NCBI GenBank assembly: GCA_036522835.1
Contig: DATDFB010000035.1
Coordinates: 13,700-77,699, forward strand
DNA: 64,000 nucleotides
Origin: DATDFB01 sp036522835
GTDB taxonomy: Bacteria > Acidobacteriota > Thermoanaerobaculia > Gp7-AA8
Reading direction: 5' to 3'
This document shows, in pieces, positions 32,474-42,000 of this stretch. Position numbers and translations under genes: made by a program. Under the pieces are notes generated by a model that saw only the letters and a list, made by a program, of their open reading frames with translations, searched no databases and was not told where the DNA came from. The number at the start of each line of letters is the position of its first letter. Position 1 is the stretch's first letter.

Positions 32474-33226
32474 ATGCATCGGACGGAACCATTCCGGATC
32501 ATTTGCGACTGTCAGCGCCACGCCATTCGCGAGCGCACGCTGTGGCGGCGTTCCGTGCGCGCAGCGCAATCCGCCGGCCGGCATCTCCGCCGCCGCGGCG
32601 TCGCCATCGCCGTGGGACTTCCGATCGCCTGCTTCGCCCTCGGATTTCCGATCGAGGCGATGAACAGCGCCGTCATGAAAGACAAGGCGCGCCTCCTCTT
32701 CGCGTCCTCGCCAGTCACCGACGCCTTTTTCCCGAAGCGCACCGTCGCGCCGGTGTCGATCGAGACGATGAAGGAGGAGTTCTTCAACTGCGAGGTGCCG
32801 TACGGATCGATCATCTACCGCGAGGCGCGGCGCAACCATCTCGCGCCGGAGCTCGTCGCCGCGGTGGTGCAGGCGGAATCGGACTTCCGCCCGCGCCTGG
32901 TCTCGCGCAAATCGGCGCAAGGGCTGATGCAGATCATCCCGGAGACGAGCCGCCTGCTCGGCTGCGAGAATCCGTTCGACCCGGCCGCGAACATCGCCGC
33001 GGGCTCCAAGTACCTCCGCCAGCTCCTCGACCGTTTCGGCGACCAGCGCGTGGCCGTCGCCGCGTACAATGCCGGCGAGGGGAACATCGAGCGCTTCGGC
33101 GGCATCCCGCCGTTCGACGAGACGCGCGACTACGTGCAGCGCGTGGCGCGGCACACCGAGGAGTACCGGCAGCAGATCCGGAGCCGCTTCCGCGCGGCGG
33201 CAAGGATCAGCGCGACAGTCCAGTAA
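32474..33226 (+). CDS. Lytic transglycosylase (SLT family)
   Basis: This 250-aa protein has a basic N-terminus and one membrane helix (GVAIAVGLPIACFALGFPI), then a periplasmic SLT domain. Catalytic Glu lies in VVQAESDFRP; SAQGLMQIIPETS and AVAAYNAGEGNIERFGG follow in the family order. It cleaves the MurNAc-GlcNAc bond to form 1,6-anhydro ends. ATG 32474 gives the shortest frame that includes the membrane anchor; no clear Shine-Dalgarno sequence is seen. Confidence 0.9.
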   Translation: MHRTEPFRIICDCQRHAIRERTLWRRSVRAAQSAGRHLRRRGVAIAVGLPIACFALGFPIEAMNSAVMKDKARLLFASSPVTDAFFPKRTVAPVSIETMKEEFFNCEVPYGSIIYREARRNHLAPELVAAVVQAESDFRPRLVSRKSAQGLMQIIPETSRLLGCENPFDPAANIAAGSKYLRQLLDRFGDQRVAVAAYNAGEGNIERFGGIPPFDETRDYVQRVARHTEEYRQQIRSRFRAAARISATVQ

Positions 33227-33238
33227 AATTGGCGGCCC

Positions 33239-33898
33239 ATGCTGCCGCACACCGAAGAACGGCGCGAGTTCCAGCGCCTCCTCCTCGATCCGCCGCTCCC
33301 GGCGACGCTCGGCGCGATGGCGGTGTCGATCATGGAAGTCGGCGTCCTCGGCGCGCGCCTTCTGCACGGCGCGCCGTTCGACGACGAGCATTCCGATCTG
33401 CGCTTCTCCTGGAACGAGCACGAGATCGCCATGCAGTGCAGCGTCGTACGCACCTTCTCCGGCCGCGATGCGCACGGCGGGCTGCAGTCGGGAGTGCGCT
33501 TTCTCGCCGCGATCGGCGACTCCGGCGATCGCCTGCGCGACATGCTCGCCGAGCTCGTCGTGCGCGAGCTCGATGAGCGGCACGACGACAGCGGCGTCCA
33601 TCCGTCGGACGCCATCGACGGCGACAAGACCGTGCGCGGCCGCGACGCCGCCTTCCTCTGCTACCGCTTCGAGGAGGGCGCCTGGCATCGCCGCCGCGTC
33701 TTTCTGCCGGAGCAGCCGGCGTCGGGCTTCACCGTGGCGCGCAGCGAAGACAGCGAGGAGATGCAGCGCCTCTGCGACGTCTACGCCGCGTCGGACGAAG
33801 AAGGGCGCCGCCTGATCCGCCTCTTCGCGGAGCTCAGCGTGTCGAATGCGCTGGAGATTCCGCCGCGACAACCGCCGAGCGCGCCACCGGAAGCGTGA
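33239..33898 (+). CDS. PilZ-like protein with degenerate c-di-GMP motif
   Basis: This 219-aa protein begins TEERREFQRLLLD, which aligns with DRREFQRLRLAK of the gene at 35849, and the two match along their length (GVRFLAAIGD / GVQFIEAIGD; EEGRRLIRLFAELS / AEGRRLIRLLAELS). It keeps the RxxxR part of a PilZ site, but the second motif reads MEVGVLGA, so c-di-GMP binding is doubtful. The C-terminal half is specific to this paralogue pair. It overlaps the 3' end of the convergent histidine kinase gene by 65 bp. Confidence 0.72.
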   Translation: MLPHTEERREFQRLLLDPPLPATLGAMAVSIMEVGVLGARLLHGAPFDDEHSDLRFSWNEHEIAMQCSVVRTFSGRDAHGGLQSGVRFLAAIGDSGDRLRDMLAELVVRELDERHDDSGVHPSDAIDGDKTVRGRDAAFLCYRFEEGAWHRRRVFLPEQPASGFTVARSEDSEEMQRLCDVYAASDEEGRRLIRLFAELSVSNALEIPPRQPPSAPPEA

Positions 33899-35783
33899 AG
33901 TAGAACGTCGTTCCGCGGCCGGGCTCGCTCTCCGCCCAGATCCGTCCGCCGTGCGCCTCGACGATGCCTTTCGCGATCGGTAGCCCGAGGCCGGCACCGA
34001 GACGCGCGGTGCGCTTCGCCTGCCAGTAGGGGTTGAAGATGTCCTGCAGATTCTTGTGCGGGATGCCGGGACCGGTGTCACTCACGGTGAAGAGCACGGA
34101 GTCGTCGCTGCGCGCGGCGCGCACGACGATCCTGCCGCCCGAAGGCGTGAACTTGATGGAGTTGCCGACGAGGTTCGACAGCACCTGCGCGACGCGGTGG
34201 TAGTCGGCGTAGACCGGCGGCACGTCGCCGTCGACGTCGCAGCGCAGCGCGATCGCGCTCGACGCCGCCTGCGTCTTGAACAGCTCGTACGTCTCCTGCA
34301 GCAGCGGCCGCACTTCGAGCGCCGCCGGCTCGATCGGCAACTGCTTGCCGCCTTCGAGCCGCGTCACGTCGAGGAGGTCTTCGATGAGCCTCCGCATCCG
34401 CTGCGCCGAAAGCTCGATCGTCTCCAGCTCCTCGGAGCGCGTCTCCTCCCTCATCAGCTGCGCCGCAAGCATGACGGCGTTGAGCGGGTTGCGGAGGTCG
34501 TGCGAGACGATGGCCAGCACTTCCTCGCGCGCGCGTACGGCCTGCTGCGAGTCGAGATAGAGCCGCGCGTTGTCGATGGCCAGCGATCCATGCCGCGCCA
34601 GCTCGTTCGCCAACGCGACATCCTCGGGCGCGGAGACGCGTCCCGCGGGAGCAACGACCACGACGAGGCCGAGGGTCTGCCCGCGGCTGACCAGCGGAAG
34701 GATCATCATCGACCGCAGCTCCGCGGCGAGCGGCTCGAAGGTACCGCTGAAGACCTGCGGCGTCCGCTCGTTCATCGCGCGCGCGGCCGCCTCCGGCACC
34801 GGATCGAGAACGGCGCCGGCGTGCTGCTGGAGCTCGGCGTCGCGCGCTTCGTCGCGATGCCGCACCGCGCTGCGATGCAGCGCGCCGTCGCTTTCGACGA
34901 GGTCGATCGCGCAGACCTCGCCAAGATTCGGGACGTAGAGGCGGGCGAGCGTGGAGATCGTCTGCGCGAAGTCGAGTGACGCCGTCAGCTCCTGTCCGGC
35001 CGCGGCCAGGAACGCGGCCCGGCGCTCTTCACGCTCGGCGTCGGCGCGCGAGATCTTCGCGTCGGTGGCTTCGCGCTCCGCGTCGCGCCGCCGCGCCATG
35101 GCCTCGGCCGCGAGGAGACGCATTTGCCGCCCTAGGCGCGCCACGAGGAGCGCCGCCGTCAGCGCGAGCAGCGTCAGGGCGATGGTCAGGGAGATGTTCC
35201 AGCGTTCGAGGTCGCGGATCGACCTCAGGCGATCGTCGACCGCGTCCTGCACGGCGAGCTCGAGGTCGGCGGCAGCCGACAAGGCCTTTTCGTATTGCGG
35301 GTGCCGCTCGAAGAGGCGCGCGTTCAACACTTCGGCGGGAAGGCGGCGCTGCAGCAGCTCGCCGTTGCGCACGTGCTGATGCCAGAGGTTGGTCTGCGCG
35401 ATCAGCGCCTCGAGGTCGCGATTGACTTGCGGGTTGAGGCGCGGCGCGAGCTGGCCGAGGGTCTGGTAGTCGGCGGCCTCGCGGCGGATGAGCTGCACGA
35501 AGGCGTCGCGGTATTGCGTCTGCTCGGTGAACTGATAGGCAATGATCTTGTCGAGCTCCGAGGCGATGGCCATCTGCACGTCGTTGGCGGTGTGGCGCGC
35601 CGGCTCGGCCAGGCGCGTGATCTCGTCGCGCATCCGCGCCGTGTGCTTCGACACCACGATCGGCAGGACGACGAGTGAAAGCAGCGAGACGATGACGAAG
35701 ACGACCGGGAGCATGGTCGTCCACGTGCTTTCCGGCCCGACGCGCCAAATGCTGCGCCGCTCGCGTGGTGGCCTCGTCGCCAT
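33834..35783 (-). CDS. Membrane sensor histidine kinase with GAF domain
   Basis: This 649-aa protein starts at ATG 35783. Membrane helices at about residues 24-44 and 200-220 flank a helical sensor domain outside the cytoplasm. A coiled linker, a GAF domain (about 255-400), the HisKA dimerisation helix with the phospho-acceptor His in AIVSHDLRNPLNAV, and a HATPase domain follow. The HATPase shows NLVGNSIKFTPSGG, VSDTGPGIP and GAGLGLPIAKGIV. No response regulator gene is adjacent. PilZ-like genes lie on both sides, so the output may involve c-di-GMP signalling. Confidence 0.9.
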   Translation of the reverse strand: MATRPPRERRSIWRVGPESTWTTMLPVVFVIVSLLSLVVLPIVVSKHTARMRDEITRLAEPARHTANDVQMAIASELDKIIAYQFTEQTQYRDAFVQLIRREAADYQTLGQLAPRLNPQVNRDLEALIAQTNLWHQHVRNGELLQRRLPAEVLNARLFERHPQYEKALSAAADLELAVQDAVDDRLRSIRDLERWNISLTIALTLLALTAALLVARLGRQMRLLAAEAMARRRDAEREATDAKISRADAEREERRAAFLAAAGQELTASLDFAQTISTLARLYVPNLGEVCAIDLVESDGALHRSAVRHRDEARDAELQQHAGAVLDPVPEAAARAMNERTPQVFSGTFEPLAAELRSMMILPLVSRGQTLGLVVVVAPAGRVSAPEDVALANELARHGSLAIDNARLYLDSQQAVRAREEVLAIVSHDLRNPLNAVMLAAQLMREETRSEELETIELSAQRMRRLIEDLLDVTRLEGGKQLPIEPAALEVRPLLQETYELFKTQAASSAIALRCDVDGDVPPVYADYHRVAQVLSNLVGNSIKFTPSGGRIVVRAARSDDSVLFTVSDTGPGIPHKNLQDIFNPYWQAKRTARLGAGLGLPIAKGIVEAHGGRIWAESEPGRGTTFYFTLPVARSAVVAAESPAHSTR

Positions 35784-35848
35784 GAATAGACCTCTGCGGC
35801 GGTCCGAGCAATATGCTTGCCGTTCACCCAATCTGACATACTGACGGA

Positions 35849-36493
35849 ATGGTCGCGAACGATCGCCGCGAGTTCCAGCGGCTCCGCCTGGCCAAGCCTA
35901 TTCTTGCTCTGATGGACGGCCAGAACGCGCTGATTCTCGACATTGGCGTGGGCGGCGCCTTCATCGAGCACTACGGCGCGCTGCCGGCCGGCGCGCGGTT
36001 CAAGCTGCTCTTTCGCTGGCACGGCGCCGACGTCGAGTTCCTCTGCGAAGCGCGCCGCAGCATGGTCGTGCGCAGCGGCGGCGACAACATGAGCATCGTC
36101 TCGCACAGCGGCGTGCAGTTCATCGAAGCGATCGGCGACGCCGATGAGCGCCTCAACGACATGATGGCCACGTTCGTCGGCCGCGTGCTCGCCGCGCAGC
36201 GCGCCAACGCGAGCGGCGCGGGCGAGAACGCCGAATCGATCTCGCTGACGCAGCTCGGCGGCGCGCGCCGCGCACGCACACGCGGCTGGCTGACGTTCCG
36301 CCTCGTCGATGGGACGTGGCGCCGCGCCCTGGCGACGTCGCCGGCGCAGCCTGGGGACGGCTTCACCGTTGCCGCCTACGAGGACGAGGAGGAGCTGCTG
36401 TCGCTCTGCGAGTCGTACGAGGCGGCCGACGCGGAGGGGCGGCGGCTGATCCGATTGCTGGCGGAGCTCAGCGCGCGCGACGCGCTGACGTAG
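35849..36493 (+). CDS. PilZ-domain protein
   Basis: This 214-aa protein has RREFQR (RxxxR) near the N-terminus and LDIGVGGAFIEH, which matches the D/NxSxxG motif with Gly in place of Ser. It could bind c-di-GMP, perhaps weakly. It is a paralogue of the protein at 33239. It diverges from the histidine kinase with 65 bp between starts. Its stop TAG (36491-36493) is part of the family A repeat. Confidence 0.82.
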   Translation: MVANDRREFQRLRLAKPILALMDGQNALILDIGVGGAFIEHYGALPAGARFKLLFRWHGADVEFLCEARRSMVVRSGGDNMSIVSHSGVQFIEAIGDADERLNDMMATFVGRVLAAQRANASGAGENAESISLTQLGGARRARTRGWLTFRLVDGTWRRALATSPAQPGDGFTVAAYEDEEELLSLCESYEAADAEGRRLIRLLAELSARDALT

Positions 36494-36545
36494 GGGCGCA
36501 CGGCGTGCGCCCATCTTGTCCCGGGCGCACGCCGTGCGCCCCTAC
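36490..36545. repeat. Family A palindromic element between convergent genes
   Basis: Two perfect 23-bp arms (36490-36512 and 36523-36545) enclose a 10-nt loop. TAG at 36491-36493 ends the PilZ gene; CTA at 36542-36544 ends the HAD gene on the other strand. Confidence 0.95.
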
Positions 36546-37192
36546 CGGAACTCGCACATCGAATTCAAAATCACATCCGCCGCCGACAAATCCTGCGCGA
36601 AGCGCGCGCGCGGATTGCGTACGGCCACGCAGTAAGCGCCGGCGCGCTTCGCCGCGACGACGCCGACGTGCGAGTCCTCGAAGACGATGCAGCGCTCCGG
36701 CGCGACGCCGAGCTTCCGCGCCGTGACGAGGTACGGCTCCGGGTCGGGCTTAGCGCGCGCGACCTGCGCGCCGTCGACGATGAGCGCGAAGGCGTCGCGG
36801 ATGCCGAGGCGGCGGAGGATCTCGTCGATCTCGTCGCCGACAGCGGAGGAGGCGATGGCCAGTCTCAGGCCGCGCTCGCGCAACGCGTGCACGACGTCGG
36901 CGACGCAGGGCAAGAGCTGCAACTCCGCGGCGCGGCAGGCGTCGCGGAAGTGGCGCTGGCGGATGGCCATGAGCTCCTCGAGCGGGCGCCTCCAGCCGAA
37001 GCGCTCGCGCAGCTCGCGCACTTCGTCGAGGATGCGCCGGCCCGACGAGAGGCGGAAGGAGTCGGGCAGCGCGTAGAAGTCGCTCCCCATCTCGCGGCAG
37101 AGGGCGTCGCTGGCCGCGGCGTGCTGCGCCTCGAGCCCGATCATGGTCTCGTCGAAGTCGAAGATCGCGGCCTCGAATGGTAGTGTGGACAT
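36542..37192 (-). CDS. HAD-superfamily phosphatase (beta-phosphoglucomutase/phosphatase-like)
   Basis: This 216-aa protein has motif I FDFDET (nucleophile Asp and +2 Asp), motif II ASSAVGD, Lys in RAKPDPEPYLV and motif III FEDSHVGV. A helical cap follows motif I. These are subfamily IA HADs that hydrolyse sugar phosphates or related metabolites. The substrate is unknown. The start ATG 37192 directly abuts the GTG start of the divergent small membrane gene. The TAG stop comes from repeat A. Confidence 0.9.
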   Translation of the reverse strand: MSTLPFEAAIFDFDETMIGLEAQHAAASDALCREMGSDFYALPDSFRLSSGRRILDEVRELRERFGWRRPLEELMAIRQRHFRDACRAAELQLLPCVADVVHALRERGLRLAIASSAVGDEIDEILRRLGIRDAFALIVDGAQVARAKPDPEPYLVTARKLGVAPERCIVFEDSHVGVVAAKRAGAYCVAVRNPRARFAQDLSAADVILNSMCEFR

Positions 37193-37405
37193 GTGGATCC
37201 GGAGTTTCAGCGGGTCATCACGCGGGTGCTGATCATCGGCGGCTCGATCGGCGTCATCGCCGCAGGAGCGCTCGTCGTCGCCTTCCGCGCCTTTTCCGCG
37301 AAGACGCCGCAGGATAAGGATTTTCGCGGCACGATCCTCGTCGGCGGCGTGATCGCATTCGTCCTACTCTGCTGCCTCGGGCTTCTGATCATCTCCCTCC
37401 GATAG
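37193..37405 (+). CDS. Small two-helix membrane protein, 70 aa
   Basis: GTG 37193 follows directly on the last base of the divergent HAD start codon. Two hydrophobic segments (VLIIGGSIGVIAAGALVVAF and TILVGGVIAFVLLCCLGLLI) are joined by a charged turn (KTPQDKDF). Its 3' end overlaps the CoA-transferase gene on the other strand by 42 bp. Function unknown. Confidence 0.6.
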   Translation: MDPEFQRVITRVLIIGGSIGVIAAGALVVAFRAFSAKTPQDKDFRGTILVGGVIAFVLLCCLGLLIISLR

Positions 37406-38500
37406 CTCGCGGACGATGCTCGCGGTGTGCTCGCCGAGACGCGGCGGCGGCGACGACGGCGGACAGCGCCGCCCGTCGATGCGGACGGGATTGCGCACGG
37501 CTTCGTAGCGGCCGATGTCCGGATGATCGATGCTCTCGATCAGCGCCGTGCCTTCGGCGCTCTGCAGGGCCTCGCGCACGCCGCGCACGAGCGACGCCGG
37601 GATCGCTGCTCTCTTACACCGCTCCACCCACACCTCGGCCGGTGCATCCGCAAAGGTCCGCTCCAGCAGCGCGATCAGTTCCTCGCGGTTCTCCACCCGC
37701 GCGGCGTTGGTCGCGAATCGCCGATCATCCTTCAACTCCGGCCTGCCGATCACCCGCTCGCAAAGCTGCGCGAAGTGGCGATCGGTGCCGGCCCCGATTG
37801 CGAAGGCGCGGTCACTGCCGTGGAAGAGCTGGTACGGCACGATCGAGGGATGTGCGTTGCCGTAGCTCTTCGCCTCCTCCCCCGTCAGCAGCGCGCCCTG
37901 CGCGACGTTGATGAGCGACGCGGCGGCGGCGCCGAAGAGCGAGACCTCGATCCTCGAGCCCTCCCCCGTCCGCTCGCGCGCCACGAGCGCCGCGCAGATG
38001 GCGCCGTAGGCGTAGTGCGCGGTGAGAACATCGACGACGGCGACGCCGGCTTTGGTCGGCTCTTCGCCGGTGATGAACATGATTCCGGAGCCGGCCTGCG
38101 CCAGGAGGTCATACCCCGGCGTCTCCGCCTCGGCGGTGTCGCTGTCGAAGCCTGCGATGCTGCAGTGCACGGCGCGCGGGTTGAGCGGCAGGAGCTTCGC
38201 GCGCTGCGCAGGGAGGAAGTTGTCGACGACAACGTCGGCGCGCTCGACGAGCTGCCGGGCGATCTTCGCGCCCTCGGGCGTTTTCAGGTCGGCGACGATC
38301 GACTCTTTGTTGCGGTTGATCGACAGGAAGTACGCGCTGACGCCGCGCACGAACGGCGGTCCCCAGCGGCGCGTTTCGTCGCCCTCGGGCGATTCGATTT
38401 TGATCACGCGCGCGCCGGCGTCGGCGAGGAGCTGGGTGCAGAGGGGGCCGGCCAGGACGCGGGAGAAGTCGGCGACGACGATGCCGTGCAGCGGTCTCAA
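37364..38500 (-). CDS. CaiB/BaiF-type (family III) CoA-transferase
   Basis: This 378-aa protein begins GIVVADFSRVLAGPLCTQLLADAGARVIKIE (key part FSRVLAGP), with the catalytic Asp expected in the GYDLLAQAGSG region. It moves CoA between carboxylic acids; the acids are unknown. The start is TTG 38500, overlapping the stop of the upstream gene (TTGA), so the two are coupled. A longer upstream frame is an artefact of that gene's other phase. Confidence 0.9.
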   Translation of the reverse strand: MRPLHGIVVADFSRVLAGPLCTQLLADAGARVIKIESPEGDETRRWGPPFVRGVSAYFLSINRNKESIVADLKTPEGAKIARQLVERADVVVDNFLPAQRAKLLPLNPRAVHCSIAGFDSDTAEAETPGYDLLAQAGSGIMFITGEEPTKAGVAVVDVLTAHYAYGAICAALVARERTGEGSRIEVSLFGAAAASLINVAQGALLTGEEAKSYGNAHPSIVPYQLFHGSDRAFAIGAGTDRHFAQLCERVIGRPELKDDRRFATNAARVENREELIALLERTFADAPAEVWVERCKRAAIPASLVRGVREALQSAEGTALIESIDHPDIGRYEAVRNPVRIDGRRCPPSSPPPRLGEHTASIVRELSEGDDQKPEAAE

Positions 38501-38829
38501 CGGTAGGAGATCTTCAGCGCCTCGAGCTCGGCGAGGGTCTTGCGCAGGATGGCCACGACTTTGTGGACCTCGCCGCCGTAGAGGCGGAGCTCGGCGTCGC
38601 CGCAGTCGGTCATGGAGTAGACGGCTTCGTCTTTTTCGAGGCGGTCGCGCTCGAAGCGGAGGCGTTCGGTGAGCTCCTCGATCTCGCTGACGAGGACGAA
38701 GCTGACGTCCTTTTCGCCGAGGTAGCGCTTGCATTGGGGGCAGTGGATGGAGCGGTCTTCGGAGGAGTCGACGAGCTCGAAAACGAACTGTCGCTCACAG
38801 GCCGGACACTCGAAAACCTCGGGCAGCAT
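38497..38829 (-). CDS. Zinc-ribbon and coiled-coil protein, 110 aa
   Basis: ATG 38829. FECPACERQFVFEL and IHCPQCKRYLGEK form a four-cysteine zinc ribbon in residues 8-35. A coiled coil (IEELTERLRFERDRLEKDEA) and a C-terminal helix follow. It is coupled to the CoA-transferase downstream. Function unknown; the fold resembles small adaptor or regulatory ribbons. Confidence 0.75.
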   Translation of the reverse strand: MLPEVFECPACERQFVFELVDSSEDRSIHCPQCKRYLGEKDVSFVLVSEIEELTERLRFERDRLEKDEAVYSMTDCGDAELRLYGGEVHKVVAILRKTLAELEALKISYR

Positions 38830-38919
38830 CGAGAGGATTGTCGCACGGAATTCGAGGTTTGACGGAGAGGTTAGGCGCGTGTAGCATTTCCCGCCCGCCA
38901 CACCGGCCGCGACCCATGC

Positions 38920-38993
38920 TGGGAGGTCGTTCAATGGTAGGACAGCTGGCTCTGGACCAGCATATCGGGGTTCGACTCCCTGCCTCCCAGCCA
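38920..38993 (+). tRNA. tRNA-Gln (anticodon CTG)
   Basis: The acceptor stem TGGGAGG pairs with CCTCCCA. The anticodon stem GCTGG/CCAGC holds loop CTCTGGA with anticodon CTG at 38952-38954. The T-loop is TTCGACT. Discriminator G and CCA are encoded. The D-arm GTTCAATGGTAGGAC is normal. The 3' end is the left border of the island. Confidence 0.95.
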
Positions 38994-39025
38994 GCGGTTG
39001 GGCCTGCTTCATGCCTGCGGCGAAG

Positions 39026-42000
39026 TCAGTCGGTGACCGATCCTGGAATGGGCTCGAACTTTTGGCCCAGTACTTTGGCGACTCCGACTTCGTATGCCGA
39101 CCATGGCCGATGATCGCTGTCCACGTAGAACAGAGTGGAATGGCCTTTTTTCGGAATGTCTTCGCGGCGAGTATCTTGCGCTTTTGTTGTCGCACCAGGT
39201 TCCTGCGAGAGCCTATCCGCGCTCTGCATCGGGATCGTCCGCAATCGTCGTCCTAACGCCGCGTCCCAAAGCGAGACCTCTTCCTCGGTAATGACGACGA
39301 GGACGCTTCCGTCCCTAGTGAAAACGATTGACCGGGGCGTCCCCGCGCGAATCGGTTGACCAATTTGCTTGCGGCTAAAGACATTCCACAGTCGAACTGT
39401 TTGGTCGCTTCCACCGACTGCGACTGCATTCCCGTCGGGAGCAAACGCTAGACAGGTACCGTGCGTAGCATCTAGCGATACGCTCGAGCCGGAACTCAGT
39501 TCATAGAGGCGAAGGGTGCCGTTAGCGGCGAGTGCTGCTATCACGTTCCCATCTGGTGCAAAGGCGAAAGACGTTGCTTTACCTATCAAACCATCTACCT
39601 TGTGCACGAGTTGCCCGCTGATTTTCCAGAAACAAAGGCTTCCGTCCGATCCAGCACATGCGATCCCATGTCCCTGGGGGCTGTACGCAAGCCCAAGCGG
39701 AGTCGTCTTTCCCCAGATGATCTCGAGCGGCCAACCGGTCCGGGCGTTCCATTGGCGGATTGTTCCGTCAGAGCCGCCAGAGCTGAAGGTCTCACCATCT
39801 GGTGCCACCGCGAGCGACCAGATCACCCCCTGCCGAGGCTCCATTATCGAAAGCGGAGCTCCGGTGTACGTGTTCCATCGGCGGATGGTCTTGTCTACTG
39901 ATCCGGCTGAAATAACGATTGTTCCAGCACTTGCGAAGGCCACTGCGCTTACCCAGTTGGAGTGTCCGCGCAGAATGCTGAGGGGTCGACCGGTCGCGGC
40001 ATCCCATAGGCGCACGCTCTGATCCCATGATCCCGAGGCCACTGTTTTCCCGTCTGGTGCGACGGCGACGCAAGTAAGGCGGTCTTCGTGGCGTCTTTCC
40101 AGCGGGCCAAAAAGTTGTATTCGTCGTTCGTCAACGAAGATCGCGCGCGTGAGGTCGGCACCGGCGAGAGACACCCCCTTCATTCGAGACGTCAGGAATC
40201 GTGTTGACGTGAGCACAGCTTGATCGAAGGTCGCGTTCGCAAGATCCGTCTCGACAAATGTTGAGCCGGCTGCCGATGCGCCGGTGATCGTAGCGCCGCG
40301 GAAGCTTGCCTCATCGAAGTCGCTGCCATCCATTCGAATCTCGATCATGTGTGCTTTGTCAAACACGGCGCGCTGGGCCCGAACTGAGCGCAGATCGGCA
40401 AGCGATAGATTCGCGCCAGCGAGATCGGCGTCGTCGAGATCCGCACCGAACAAATCAGCTCTTGAAAGATGCGCGCCACGCCAATCGACCCCGTGTAGGT
40501 TTTCTCCCGCAAGCGATGCTCCGTCCAATCGTGCGGAAGCCGTCGCGGGTGCCGTCGTGGAGTCATTGTGCCGCCAGACGAGCGCAATACGCATGGCGTT
40601 CTCACTAATACCCTGACGATAGTCATCTTTGAGCACGTTTTCGATCGTCGTAGCGGCATTTCCTTTCGCGCGCCGCATCATATCCACCGCAAAGGCGATG
40701 ATCTCGCGAGAGGGTTTCGCGATTTCGAGAACGCTCTCATCAAGTTCCGCCAATGCGTCGGCAATACCGCAAGCCAGAAAGTACTCGAAGAGCGACCGGT
40801 GTGCGAAGCGATATAGACCAGCCGCGTCACGCGTCAGGAACGTCGCTGTCCGCATCTGTCGATCCGCGGCTTCGAGGTCAATACCGGGGGCGAGCCTTGC
40901 GCGGAGCCAGTCCGGAAGGAGATCTCCGCCAATCCCAGGGTTCTGCTCACCTCGAGCTTCACGGTCCCACAACTCACGAGCCAGAGCGGCCATGTGCTGT
41001 AGGCGCTGCCTTCGCGGAATGATACGATGCTTGGTAATATCGCGATCGAGCCATGCGCCTACAAACTGTTCATATACATCGCTGACGCCGACCGTACGCC
41101 CTTCCGCGACTAGCTTGCGCAAGGGTTCGAGGGCTCCGGCAATCATAGTCAGCAACACCGGACGCGAAGCAAGTTGGGCGAGGTTGTAGACGCTGTCGAT
41201 GAGGTCGACGGCTTCTGTAGCGGCATCAGCGAGAATCTTTTGGAGCGCACCCTTGATCCTGATGTGATCAAAGGGGAGCAGGTACATGGCGGTCGCGTGC
41301 GTGTTGACTTGCAGTCGTTCCTCGGCGGCCGTAAAAAGGTGAGTTCGTGACGTCAACAAAAGTCGCGCTCGCGTGCTGATGAGCGATCGCAATTCGGCGA
41401 GTAAGCGTGCTTGCTCGTCTGCATTGAGATGGATCGCCCGCTCGTCAAATCCGTCGAGAATGACGGCAACCTGGCCGGTTCGAATCGAACGGACTAGCGT
41501 CGGCACGCCAGTTTCGTCGGCTCCAAGTTGTCGCAAGCGAGCTCCCAAGATGTTCTGCACAGTAAGTGGCTCGCCGGGAGACGGAACCGTCGCCAGATCT
41601 ATAAACAATGGGATGCAAACGTCCTGACCGTGCTCATGGAGAGCACCCATACGACGCGCAAACGTGCGGCAAAGAAAGCTCTTCCCCGAACCATAGTCAC
41701 CAAGTAGGACGAGAAAAGAAGCAGAGGCGTCACGCAGCCATGTAAAGAGAGCCTTCATTGCTAGTATGCCGTCTTCATCGGCGATCCGCTTCCCGATGGT
41801 CGGTTCTTCAAAATGTTCCGGAGTAAAGCGACTGTCGAATAGCGTGCTCTCCTGCAGACGCGCCAATGAACGAAGAGACAAGTACTTCTCGAGTTGGTCG
41901 AAGTCGGGTAAACATATACAATCGGCAAACCGACCGCGATCCAGATTGTCAGACGGATTGCCAAATTCCTCGAAATCGAGGACGTAATCGATTCCCACGA

